Under the pieces are notes generated by a model. The model was not told the origin of the DNA. It saw only the letters and a program-made list of their open reading frames with translations, and searched no databases. Both the position numbers and the translations under genes were made by a program. A stretch of 64,000 bases of DNA from Verrucomicrobium sp. GAS474 (GTDB lineage: Bacteria; Verrucomicrobiota; Verrucomicrobiia; Methylacidiphilales; GAS474): the NCBI RefSeq assembly GCF_900105685.1, contig NZ_LT629781.1, positions 992,001 to 1,056,000 on the forward strand. The letters are read 5' to 3'. Shown piece after piece: positions 1-7,566 of this stretch (position 1 is the stretch's first letter; every line of letters begins with the position of its first letter).

Positions 1-264
1 GAGAGGCACCGCACCGAGGGCGGCATTCCGCGCCTCGAAGGGAACGTCGGGCCGCTTCACGAGCCCGGCGATGTCGCCCTCCAGGCAGCCGAAGACGAGG
101 CGGGCCTGGGAGGCGGTGTCGACGAGCTGGTTGCTCAGCCGCGTCGTCCGCGAGGTCGCCCCCGTCATCTGCGCGATGATGAACCCGAGGAGCGTCAGGA
201 GGACCATCGCGGGCAGGAGCTCGACGAGGGTGAAGGCCCGGGGATGGGTGGCCGGCTTTTTCAC
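1..264 (-). CDS. Prepilin-like protein, Verru_Chthon cassette C-like (3' end cut by window)
   Basis: The first 88 codons are visible; the gene runs off the left edge. The protein starts MKKPATHPRAFTLVELLPAM, a type IV prepilin leader with the F-T-L-x-E processing and N-methylation motif followed by a hydrophobic helix. The GTG start (264-262) overlaps the TGA stop of the upstream prepilin gene (GTGA), so translation is coupled. From gene order it is most like the third prepilin (C) of the Verru_Chthon cassette, secreted pseudopilins of unknown function found in Verrucomicrobia. The family assignment is inference; prepilin identity is clear from the leader. Confidence 0.75.
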   Translation of the reverse strand, partial: MKKPATHPRAFTLVELLPAMVLLTLLGFIIAQMTGATSRTTRLSNQLVDTASQARLVFGCLEGDIAGLVKRPDVPFEARNAALGAVPL

Positions 265-809
265 GGGGCGGGGAAGGAGACGTAACTCTCGGCGAAGCCC
301 GAGACGTGGGTCGGCGAGGTCAGCAGGGCGGGGTCGGTCGCGGCCTGGGACGGCCAGCCGACGACGAGCCGCGCCTCGACCGGCGCGTGCGCTCCGGCGG
401 CGGGGACCCGGGTGTAGAGGACCGAGACCTGGTAGGGCGAGGCGGGGAGCGCCGCGAGGTCGCGCGGCTGCTCCCGGTCGTCGAGGCCGGTGGAATAGCG
501 CGAGGAGACGGTGTTCGTCGCGAGGCCGGTGTTCGGCACCACCCGTCCGTTGGCGTCGACCATGTAGGGGAGCGCGAGGCCGAAGTGGCGGGACTTCCCG
601 CCGTTGGCCGCCGGATGGGTATTGCGGAGGTCGGCCTCGAGCTCGGTGAGGATGAAGACGGCGCGCGTCTCCTCGGACGAGATCCGGTTCGTCTTCAATC
701 CCATCGGAAGGAGCGCCAGCGTCGAGAGGAGCGCGAAGGAGATCACCGCCAGCGCGATCACCACCTCGATGAGGCTGAAGCCGTCGCGGACCCGCTTCAC
801 ACGCGCCAT
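261..809 (-). CDS. Prepilin-like protein, Verru_Chthon cassette B-like
   Basis: A 182-residue prepilin. After a short basic leader (ARVKRVRDG) comes FSLIEVVIALAVISFALL, with the Glu at position +5 of the mature protein, then LPMGLKTNRISSEETRA, which matches my memory of Verru_Chthon cassette protein B. The ATG at 809 is preferred to an upstream GTG at 818 because GGGAGG sits five bases before it. It lies between the D-like gene (13 bp upstream) and the C-like gene (4-bp overlap), forming one operon. The likely role is a minor pseudopilin exported through a type II secretion or type IV pilus-like machine. No ATPase or peptidase gene is in the window. Confidence 0.8.
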   Translation of the reverse strand: MARVKRVRDGFSLIEVVIALAVISFALLSTLALLPMGLKTNRISSEETRAVFILTELEADLRNTHPAANGGKSRHFGLALPYMVDANGRVVPNTGLATNTVSSRYSTGLDDREQPRDLAALPASPYQVSVLYTRVPAAGAHAPVEARLVVGWPSQAATDPALLTSPTHVSGFAESYVSFPAP

Positions 810-821
810 GCCTCCCACCGG

Positions 822-1475
822 TCAGAGGTTTTCCTTGCGGAGGACGGTGATCGCCCCCGTCATCCCGCCGACCCGGATGACGAAGGGATTCTTGCCGTCC
901 ATCGGGGCCGGGCGGTCGAGCGCCACCTTGATGAACCGGGCCGGGGAATCGGTCTGGACGCGGGCGACGCCGGAGGGGCCGAACTGGATGCACGCGTTGA
1001 ACCGGACCGCGCCGAGCCCGTTCACCTGCCGGACGAAGTGGGGGATGTCGGTATCGCGGGGGAGCGTGTCCGAGGCCGTCCCGAGGGCGTCGTTCGCATG
1101 GAAGTTGTCGAGGACGAGGGGCCGGGTGACGTAGGGCCATTTCGCCGCCGTCGCCATCGCGCCGCCGTCGGCGGCGGCGAGGGTCCCGTCGTTCGAGTAG
1201 AGGCAGAGCACCACGAAGGAGGGGCCGCTGTTCCCCGAGGCCCGGGTGATCTCGCCGAAGCCGACCCGCACGTAGGTGCCGTTCGCCATCGCGTAGGCCC
1301 GCGCCTGCTCCAGGGTCCGGGAAAGATCGATGATCGCCTTGTTCACCGAGCCGGACCCCGAGAGCGCCGTCACCACCGGCCCGGAAAGCGCCATCATCGT
1401 CCCCATGATCGCGACGACGACCAGCAGCTCGACGAGCGAAAAGCCGCGCGGCGGTTTCGGGGAAAGAGGACGCAT
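822..1475 (-). CDS. Prepilin-like protein, Verru_Chthon cassette D-like
   Basis: A 217-residue prepilin, first gene of the three-gene operon. The start is placed at the ATG at 1475 (MRPLSPKPPRGFSLVELLVV), which puts the leader peptide (ending in Gly before FSLVE) at the N-terminus; an upstream extension adds 24 residues of unlikely sequence. The hydrophobic helix spans about residues 12-32, followed by the GspH/FimT-like stretch IIDLSRTLEQARAYAMANGTYVRVGF. This resembles Verru_Chthon cassette protein D and GspH-type pseudopilins. The family name is from memory; the prepilin class is visible in the sequence. Confidence 0.8.
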   Translation of the reverse strand: MRPLSPKPPRGFSLVELLVVVAIMGTMMALSGPVVTALSGSGSVNKAIIDLSRTLEQARAYAMANGTYVRVGFGEITRASGNSGPSFVVLCLYSNDGTLAAADGGAMATAAKWPYVTRPLVLDNFHANDALGTASDTLPRDTDIPHFVRQVNGLGAVRFNACIQFGPSGVARVQTDSPARFIKVALDRPAPMDGKNPFVIRVGGMTGAITVLRKENL

Positions 1476-1736
1476 GGGATTGGTTGGGGGGGTTGTCAGG
1501 GATCTCCTCTCACGGGAATTTCCGGAGCCCGAACCCCGTGATTGCAAGAGTCGTCATTCATGATGACACAGCCTCCCGCTTTGGCCATCCCCATTCTATT
1601 CAAACATTTGAAATCCTCAGTTCCTTCCCTTCAAACGAAGGAGGGATTCCGGGAGACACTGCTGATGCTTAGCGACAAGGGGGATGACGAGGGGTAAAGT
1701 CACCTGTCTCCCCTGTTCGCCCTCGCCTTGCCCCTT
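1476..1736. other. Intergenic region between divergent genes
   Basis: About 260 bases between the prepilin operon (minus) and the kinase-like gene (plus). It must hold both promoters. I see no convincing -35/-10 pair or operator; the stretch 1560-1630 is more AT-rich than its surroundings and is the likeliest promoter zone. Confidence 0.4.
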
Positions 1737-2756
1737 ATGTCGAACCCCCTTCTGACCCCCGCCGAAATCGACGGCCTCGCCCCCGCCGACCTGCCCTCGT
1801 ACCGGATCGACCGCTATCAAGCCGAGGACGAACGGACGAGCCTGTCCGACTTCGCCGCAGGCGACGCCGCGCAGCTCCGTTCGCTCTACGCCACGCTCCT
1901 CGCGCTCTTCGAGCGGCTCAAGCCGGTTTACGGCGATCCCCTTCTCTGCCTCGAGGCGATCTTGCGCTACCTGAAGGAAGAAGACTGGTCCGCCTTCGTC
2001 GGCCCCCTCCGCCAGCTCGGGAAAGAGACTCTGGCCCGCCCCGGAACAGACCGGCTTCGCCGCGTCCTCCACGACTTGCGCGGCGGCGCCTTCCAGTCGC
2101 TCTCCCTGCGCCTCCAACTCATGGAGATCGCGGAACCCCGCCCCGAGGACGCCCAGCAGGCTTTCTTCCTCGTCCGCGACCACCTCAAGATCATGCGGAA
2201 CTGCGTCGCCGATCTCGATCTCGAGCGCTATGCGGCCGACTCCTCCCGCCAGGACCACGCCATCGGGCTCCTTGCCGAGAAATGGACGAAGGCGCCGTTC
2301 TGCGGCGAGGATCACCGGGCCACGGTCGACGTCCTCTGCCGCTACGCCGGCGTGATCTGCGAGTCGTGCCTCGAATTCAGCACGCTCGACCGAATCATCT
2401 ACAACCTGATGAACAACGCCGCCCGCTTCACCGCCGACGGCCGCGTCCTCCTGGCCATGGTGCCGACTCCCTCGGTCGAAAATCCCGAAAATGTCCGCTT
2501 CGTGATCGCCAACCGCATCGCCCCGGAACACGCCTCCACACTGCGGGATCGGTTCGGCGACCGCGTCGACGAGCTCCTGCGGGGCGGCTTCACCACCGGA
2601 GGCAACGGCCTGGGCCTCCGCATCTGCGCCGACTTCTGCGCCCAGGCCTATGGCTTGGCCGACTTCGATACCGCGCGGGACGGGGGTTACTTCGGGGCCC
2701 GGCTCCAGGACGATCTTTTCCTCGTCTGGTTCCATTGGCCGACGGCGGGCGATTAA
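1737..2756 (+). CDS. Histidine-kinase-like ATPase without sensor domain
   Basis: A 339-residue protein. The C-terminal half carries a GHKL ATPase fold: an N-box (LDRIIYNLMNNAARFTADG) and a G2-box (GGFTTGGNGLGLRICADF). A possible phosphoacceptor region, RRVLHDLRGGAFQSLSLRLQ, lies upstream, so this may be a cytosolic histidine kinase or an anti-sigma-type kinase with no membrane segment or recognised sensor. ATG 1737 is chosen over TTG 1728; neither has a good ribosome binding site. The gene is GC-rich like the host chromosome and would have been convergent with dnaN before transposon insertion. The partner is unknown. Confidence 0.7.
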   Translation: MSNPLLTPAEIDGLAPADLPSYRIDRYQAEDERTSLSDFAAGDAAQLRSLYATLLALFERLKPVYGDPLLCLEAILRYLKEEDWSAFVGPLRQLGKETLARPGTDRLRRVLHDLRGGAFQSLSLRLQLMEIAEPRPEDAQQAFFLVRDHLKIMRNCVADLDLERYAADSSRQDHAIGLLAEKWTKAPFCGEDHRATVDVLCRYAGVICESCLEFSTLDRIIYNLMNNAARFTADGRVLLAMVPTPSVENPENVRFVIANRIAPEHASTLRDRFGDRVDELLRGGFTTGGNGLGLRICADFCAQAYGLADFDTARDGGYFGARLQDDLFLVWFHWPTAGD

Positions 2757-2806
2757 GGCCCGAGCCCTCTCGGTTCCGGGCCATTTGCGATCCGGAGGCT
2801 CAAATC

Positions 2807-2850
2807 AAAACGCCTTGCCCGTTTGACGCGCAAACGAGACAAGGCGTTTT
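2807..2850 (+). terminator. Two-tier hairpin after the kinase-like gene
   Basis: The 11-bp outer arms AAAACGCCTTG (2807-2817) and CAAGGCGTTTT (2840-2850) enclose inner arms CGTTTG/CAAACG around a 5-base loop. It lies 50 bases past the stop at 2756 and ends in TTTT, so it may terminate that gene in both directions. Its right arm abuts the relic transposon end, so it could instead belong to that older element. Confidence 0.55.
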
Positions 2851-2895
2851 GAAGCATTACCCGAACCCTCGGTTCAAGTTATGCTTTTTTTGACA
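2847..2895 (+). mobile_element. Relic right end of an older Tn7-like element
   Basis: This 49-bp segment repeats the layout of the intact element's right end (33569-33617): TTTTGAAGCATTACCCG at its left, CAAGTTATGCTTTT near its right, and a terminal TGACA. The distance from TTTTGAAGCAT to the terminal ACA is 49 bp in both, while the bases between the two sites differ. It points in the same direction as the intact right end and directly abuts the left end of the intact element, so it is a separate, older end. Confidence 0.75.
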
Positions 2896-2899
2896 GATG
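2895..2899 (+). repeat. Target-site duplication AGATG, left copy
   Basis: AGATG immediately precedes the TGT terminus at 2900 and recurs at 33618-33622 immediately after the ACA terminus. Five bases is the duplication length of Tn7-family transposons. The first A is also the last base of the older relic end. Confidence 0.85.
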
Positions 2900-3031
2900 T
2901 GTCCAAAAAAGGAATTCCTGCACCTCGTCTAAAGCATAACTTGCGACATCCCCTTCAGAGGGGACGATCTCGGCGCGTGGTCGTTTTAAGTATAATTTGC
3001 GCGGCTTTGCCGATTTGAAGCATAAACCGAG
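2900..3031 (+). repeat. Transposon left end with three transposase-binding-site candidates
   Basis: Three related sites follow the TGT terminus: AAAGCATAACTTGCGA (2931-2946), TTTTAAGTATAATTTGCG (2984-3001) and TTTGAAGCATAAACCGAG (3014-3031). They share the core AAG(C/T)ATAA with the right-end sites and are the expected TnsB-type binding repeats. A short palindrome, CCCCTTCAGAGGGG, lies at 2950-2963. Confidence 0.75.
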
Positions 3032-3203
3032 AATTTCTAGATCTCGGGATGCCGACGAACTCCGTCAGCTACTGCTATTATCTTAGCTGTCGCGCAGTAG
3101 GGCTTGTTTTCATCTCGTTCTCTATTTTGCTCTATAACGAGAGAGAGGATTCAGGTGGGAATGGTCGCTCGACGAGATGTACTATGCGGGTTAGACCGTT
3201 GGT
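3032..3203. other. Non-coding stretch inside the left end
   Basis: An AT-rich stretch between the last left-end site and the first cargo gene. It probably holds the promoter of the TPR gene; no convincing promoter or ribosome binding site could be singled out. Confidence 0.4.
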
Positions 3204-3668
3204 ATGAGTGAACTTGATCGTTGTCGTCATGAGATTCTCGGCTATGTCGAACTAGGAATGTGGGAAGAGGCGAACGAGACCATCGATAACCTCCCTGCGG
3301 AACTAATAACCGATCTTACCATCTTGGGATGGCGAATGCGGGTCTATCAGGAGCTTGATGCCGTTGAATTGATGAAGACAGTGGCAACACATCTCATCAA
3401 AATGCAGCCCGAGAAACCCGAAAACTGGATCGGTTATGCCTATGCAGTACGGCACGTCGATGGCCTCGAAGCAACTCTCAGGGACCTTCGGACAGCAATC
3501 AAACGGTATCCAAACTATTCCGTGATCCATTTCGAGCTAGCTCTCCACGAGAGTTGGATGGGCATGCTTGATGAGGCTAAAGAGCATCTGCAGCGAGCCA
3601 TTCAGCTTGATCCAAAGCTTCGAGAAAAAGCCCTCACCGACTCGGAGCTCGCTCCGATGGTTGATTAA
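3204..3668 (+). CDS. Tetratricopeptide-repeat protein (cargo)
   Basis: A 154-residue, all-helical cytosolic protein with TPR-like helix pairs. The clearest is NYSVIHFELALHESWMGMLD followed by EAKEHLQRAIQLDP, with the typical A-x-L...A...A-I-x-L-x-P spacing; a weaker pair lies around residues 65-100. No signal peptide or enzyme motif. TPR proteins act as protein-binding scaffolds; the partner here is unknown. It is the first cargo gene after the left end, is transcribed alone, and is convergent with the TonB receptor gene. The start codon context is weak, but the N-terminus MSELDRCRHEIL fits the helical pattern. Confidence 0.7.
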   Translation: MSELDRCRHEILGYVELGMWEEANETIDNLPAELITDLTILGWRMRVYQELDAVELMKTVATHLIKMQPEKPENWIGYAYAVRHVDGLEATLRDLRTAIKRYPNYSVIHFELALHESWMGMLDEAKEHLQRAIQLDPKLREKALTDSELAPMVD

Positions 3669-3821
3669 GCTTCTTTACGATAACGTAAGTCCATCCTCGA
3701 TTGGGAGAAAAGAACACTTCGATTGAGTCACTAGCCAAGATAGAAAAAGTCATAAAGCTATTGTGAGAAGCCATAGTACAAATTTTATGTGCTGGCGTTA
3801 GTCCAATTAGACGAGCCTGTA

Positions 3822-5879
3822 TTACCAGCTTAGATCGAGTCCAATGCCTACGGTTCGAGGATCCCCGGGAACTTGGGTCTGAAGGCCGGAATCGATCAAC
3901 GTTGCGTATCGGGTTTCAGCGAGATTTTCTCCATAAACGTACAGGCTCCAGTGTTTGGTCTCATAACCGATTTTTGCTGCGAGTAGGCCGTATGCAGGCT
4001 GTTCGTAGAGAGGATTGTTGCTCTGTTCGAAATAAGTCTGACCTATTCCACGATAATCAACGTGCATCATCCATCCTGTGGAGTGCCGATATGTGGCTCC
4101 TAAAAGGAAAGTTTCCTCAGGGACGTAAGGCACGCGATTTCTGGCATAGCTTTGACCTGTGACACCATCATGATAGCTGTCAAAAGTAGCGAGAGTGAAG
4201 CCTACTCCAGCTTGGAGTGTTAGTTCTTTGAGTGGCTTGCCTTCCAGATTCCACTCTATGCCTCTGGAAGAGACTGCAGGAATATTAACGACATCAACCA
4301 ACGGAAACGTATAGCGTTCCAATTGGTAGTCGTAGGTCTTGTTCCAAAAAGCAGACACGGTCGATGTGAGCCGTTTTTCCAAGGCGTTCACCTGCCATCC
4401 AATAGAGTTGGCCCATGTCTTCTCCGAGCCGTATGGTTCTAAAGTTGTGGCTCCCGCAAATGGAGCAAAGCTTCCAGGACGGAATGTTAGGCCGCTGGAT
4501 GCCAAAATCGAGTGATGATCGCTGATGGTGTAAGTGCCGTTGATCGTGGTGGCAGCATTCAAATACTGTCTATCTTGACGATCAAAGAAACGATTGCCTG
4601 AGGTGTCAACGTAAGCGCGATTTCCAGAACGTTCGTCCAATTCAATCCGCCCTCCGACTTGGATAGTAAGTTTTTCTAAACGGCAAAATTCGATTTGGCC
4701 GAAACTTGCGTATCCGTTGTTTGTTTGATGTGTTCTGGAAAAAGTGCTGACGCCGCCAGAGAATACTTGGGCTGTATTTGGCTCTATCGTGACGTGTTCA
4801 TATGAGACGCCGGCAAACCAGTGGAAGGAGTCGATATTCTTAGAGCGAATACGAAGCTCTTGGACGTATTGGTTATTCTGAATGTCGATCTCTGAGAGAA
4901 TGGGAGAGCCTCCGAAACCAAGATCTGTTCGGTTAGGGCTCAGATCAAAAAGACGATGGCTTGTGATGAAGAGCACTTGGAACTCTTCAGCATCATAAGT
5001 TGTCTTCAGTGATTGTAGATTCGATTGAATATCGTTTTTGCCGTCAACCTGGGTGGCAATCTGATACCTTGGACCACTCAGGGGAACAAAACGCTGAACG
5101 CCGTCGTGTCCTTCCTCTTGTTCCAGATTCAAATCGAAGGAGAGTCGAGTTGTTGGCTGCCATCGTAGCGCTACCCGCCCTTGAAGGTCTTGTTGCCCAT
5201 CAGGGTGAGTGTTCAGGGTGACGTTCTTGAGGTAGCCATCGCGTTGTTCGTATCGAGTGGACGCAAGAAAAGAGACATCTTTGGAGAGAGGGCCGCTTAC
5301 TTGTTCGAATGTCTTGTAGTGCTCATGGCTTCCATACTCATTGTTGGAGGTCGCCGTCCAGAAATCGGTGGGTTGGACTTGTTTTACTTCGATGACACCT
5401 GCAGAGCCATTATGACCGAACGAGGATCCTTGAGGACCCTTGAGGATGTTAAGAGTTGCGATGGAGTCCGAGTTCAGGTGATTAGCATACGAATTGGTGA
5501 AAGGGACATCGTCAACATAAAGAACCAGCGTGGGGTCAGTGAAGTACAGAGAGTTCATGAGGCCTCGCGATCCCATGATGCTATTGAATGAATGAGCTCC
5601 TCCGTCCAATGAAGTCACGTTTGGACTGAGAGCGGTGAGATCTTGAGCTGACGTCACGTTCAAATCTCTGAGTTGCAACGAACTCAAAGTCTCTCCTCCA
5701 AGATCTGAATCCGGCTGTGCTGTTACGACGGTGGGCTGAAGGATCGTATCAGGCACGCCACGAGTAAGTGGCCCTGTGGTGGTATCTACCCCCATGGCTG
5801 CCATGGGCACGAATGCAAAGAGCGGGAGCGTCCAAGAAGGGATAGTAAACGTCCCATATCTTGTTCGTGGAGCCTTCAT
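3822..5879 (-). CDS. TonB-dependent outer-membrane receptor (cargo)
   Basis: A 685-residue receptor. A signal peptide (about 1-35, hydrophobic WTLPLFAFVPMAAMG) is followed by a plug domain (about 45-175, with LYVDDVPFTNSYANH and LNILKGPQGSSFGHNGSAGVIEV) and a beta barrel ending in the aromatic C-terminus GIGLDLSW. It imports a scarce substrate (siderophore, vitamin or signal) using TonB/ExbBD energy; a TolQ/TolR/TonB-type operon lies at 53.9-56.2 kb on the chromosome. ATG 5879 is preferred over TTG 5888. It is divergent from the DUF3574 gene and near the CoA-ligase operon, suggesting, as inference, that its ligand relates to that operon's product. Confidence 0.85.
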   Translation of the reverse strand: MKAPRTRYGTFTIPSWTLPLFAFVPMAAMGVDTTTGPLTRGVPDTILQPTVVTAQPDSDLGGETLSSLQLRDLNVTSAQDLTALSPNVTSLDGGAHSFNSIMGSRGLMNSLYFTDPTLVLYVDDVPFTNSYANHLNSDSIATLNILKGPQGSSFGHNGSAGVIEVKQVQPTDFWTATSNNEYGSHEHYKTFEQVSGPLSKDVSFLASTRYEQRDGYLKNVTLNTHPDGQQDLQGRVALRWQPTTRLSFDLNLEQEEGHDGVQRFVPLSGPRYQIATQVDGKNDIQSNLQSLKTTYDAEEFQVLFITSHRLFDLSPNRTDLGFGGSPILSEIDIQNNQYVQELRIRSKNIDSFHWFAGVSYEHVTIEPNTAQVFSGGVSTFSRTHQTNNGYASFGQIEFCRLEKLTIQVGGRIELDERSGNRAYVDTSGNRFFDRQDRQYLNAATTINGTYTISDHHSILASSGLTFRPGSFAPFAGATTLEPYGSEKTWANSIGWQVNALEKRLTSTVSAFWNKTYDYQLERYTFPLVDVVNIPAVSSRGIEWNLEGKPLKELTLQAGVGFTLATFDSYHDGVTGQSYARNRVPYVPEETFLLGATYRHSTGWMMHVDYRGIGQTYFEQSNNPLYEQPAYGLLAAKIGYETKHWSLYVYGENLAETRYATLIDSGLQTQVPGDPRTVGIGLDLSW

Positions 5880-5954
5880 GAAAAACAAGAGTGAGGGGCC
5901 TTTTTTCTCGCTCGGTGATCAACGAGTTTATAGAATTTGATTCCCTAAACTGCT

Positions 5955-6275
5955 GTGAGACAAATCAAGACAGAGTTATATATTGCGGTTGGAGATGAGA
6001 GATCAGAGCTATCTGAAGAGGCGTGGGAATTGTTCCTAAGCGAGATTGTCACTAGTCGCTTCCCAAAAGGCATTACCGTTCTTCCTGGAAGCGGGCAGTG
6101 GTTCAATCGTCATCTGGGGAAGCATCAGAATCTGAAGTTGAAGGTCGTTGTTATCATCCATGAATCCACGCCTCGCGATCGCGAAAAGATCGAGGAGATC
6201 CGTTCGACTTGGAAAGACCGCTATCCTTGCGAGTCCGTATTAAAAGTCGAACAAGAAGTAGAAGTTTCCTTCTAA
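5955..6275 (+). CDS. DUF3574-like protein (cargo)
   Basis: A 106-residue protein matching the DUF3574 pattern: an N-terminal KTELYIAVG strand, then the motif around EEAWELFLSEIVTSRFPKG, ITVLPGSGQWF, and a strand LKVVVIIHESTPRDREKIEEI. DUF3574 proteins are small, often exported or cytosolic, of unknown function; this one has no signal peptide. A GTG start is used (MRQIKTEL); no strong ribosome binding site. It is divergent from the TonB receptor and convergent with the ligase gene, whose stop lies 11 bp away. The family call is from memory. Confidence 0.65.
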   Translation: MRQIKTELYIAVGDERSELSEEAWELFLSEIVTSRFPKGITVLPGSGQWFNRHLGKHQNLKLKVVVIIHESTPRDREKIEEIRSTWKDRYPCESVLKVEQEVEVSF

Positions 6276-6286
6276 GAACAGCAGGA

Positions 6287-7555
6287 CTACTTCGTTTGGA
6301 CGGCCATCCTCAAATCCGCAATGCTCAATGCTTTCCCTGTTTTCTGATTCACTATCAGATCCTTGGTCTGGCCGATCTTGATTTCGATCGGTGCAATCAA
6401 TCCAGCAGCGATCATTTTGGCCAAAACGGGCTGAGCAGTGTGAAGGGCGCTATGAATGTGTGCCACAATGGTCTTTTCATCTACCGGAGGTTCTTCCGCC
6501 ACAAACAAGACAGTGAGTTGATCTCGTTCAGAGAAGCGTTTCACAACAAGCTGAACTCGAGAGAATGTGTGGCTTTGGCCGCGATTGGCCGCATTTAAAA
6601 TATCTGAAGGATAGATGTTTAGATCTGCTATCCGAGCAGATTCATTTCCCCGTCCCAGAAGTCGAAATTTGCGATATTTTACTCCGGACGATTCAATCCA
6701 GGCAGCTCGATCTCCCGTAGGATATCTGATGATGGGCATCAGCTTGCGAAGAAGATTGGTGATGACAATATGGCCGGAAATGTCCGGTTCATTGATGACT
6801 TTCCCATTATCATCAACGATCTCAAAAACGAGATGGTCACTAAAAGGGCGGTATTCGCCCATGAGGCAGGTGAAATCGGAGAAGCCAAGAATTCCTCCAT
6901 CAACGCTTCCGTACCCTAAAGGGCGAATTTTCGCTTTGGGAAAGAGTTTTTGAATAAGCCGAATTTGATCTGGGAAAAATGGCTCTCCAGCAAAAAGGAT
7001 AAGGTCGAGTTCGACGTTTACGTTTTGCTCGAGAAGAGACAAGAAAAGCTTATACAGTCTGGACGGCATGCCAGCGACCGCGGTTATTTGGAAGTCGGCC
7101 ATAATTTGCCCGACGAATTCATCAGACGACAAGAACCCCATTGGGAAGTGGAGCGTGTCAGGCATCATTTTCTCCAGGGAATAAGTCGCTGTTAGAAAGG
7201 CGGCATACAGATCCCCAGACGGAAAGAGATTCATAACCCGATGGCCATCGACCAAGCCGGCCGACGTAAAGGCCATAGCGGACACCTCCATGCAGGAAGA
7301 GTACTCGGAACGTGTCACGTACGAGAATTTCGGATTCCCACTGGTGCCACCACTGTTGAGAACAAGACCGCCAACTAAAGGGGCTGTGAGGATGTTTTGA
7401 CGGTTCTCACGATGTGCATTCCAAAAGGATGTTGGATCTACGATTGGTAGAACATCTAAAGACGAGTAGTCCGGGAGCGCGGAATAAAGTTTCTTGTAGA
7501 AGGGCGCTTTGGTTCGTGCTGCCTCGAAGATCTCCTCTATCGGAAAGACTTTCAT
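6287..7555 (-). CDS. PaaK/CapK-like adenylate-forming ligase (cargo)
   Basis: A 422-residue member of the AMP-binding superfamily, of phenylacetate-CoA ligase length. The nucleotide-binding loop LNSGGTSGNPKFSYVTR lies near residues 86-102. Later come IRPLGYGSVDGGILGF (adenine region), IRYPTGDRAAWI (the ribose-binding Asp region) and a small C-terminal domain (EIKIGQTKDL). Such enzymes activate an aryl or fatty acid as an acyl-AMP and transfer it to CoA or a carrier. A good AAGGAG precedes the ATG. It is the last gene of the ketosynthase, kinase and regulator run, starting 11 bp past the regulator's stop, so it may supply the starter unit for that ketosynthase (inference). The substrate cannot be read from the sequence. 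Confidence 0.8.
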   Translation of the reverse strand: MKVFPIEEIFEAARTKAPFYKKLYSALPDYSSLDVLPIVDPTSFWNAHRENRQNILTAPLVGGLVLNSGGTSGNPKFSYVTRSEYSSCMEVSAMAFTSAGLVDGHRVMNLFPSGDLYAAFLTATYSLEKMMPDTLHFPMGFLSSDEFVGQIMADFQITAVAGMPSRLYKLFLSLLEQNVNVELDLILFAGEPFFPDQIRLIQKLFPKAKIRPLGYGSVDGGILGFSDFTCLMGEYRPFSDHLVFEIVDDNGKVINEPDISGHIVITNLLRKLMPIIRYPTGDRAAWIESSGVKYRKFRLLGRGNESARIADLNIYPSDILNAANRGQSHTFSRVQLVVKRFSERDQLTVLFVAEEPPVDEKTIVAHIHSALHTAQPVLAKMIAAGLIAPIEIKIGQTKDLIVNQKTGKALSIADLRMAVQTK

Positions 7556-7566
7556 CTGTTTTCTCC

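Noticed and set aside
2807-2850. Integron attC site
   Set aside because: The two-tier hairpin has no attC R'/R'' boxes (GTTRRRY) and no integrase gene is present.
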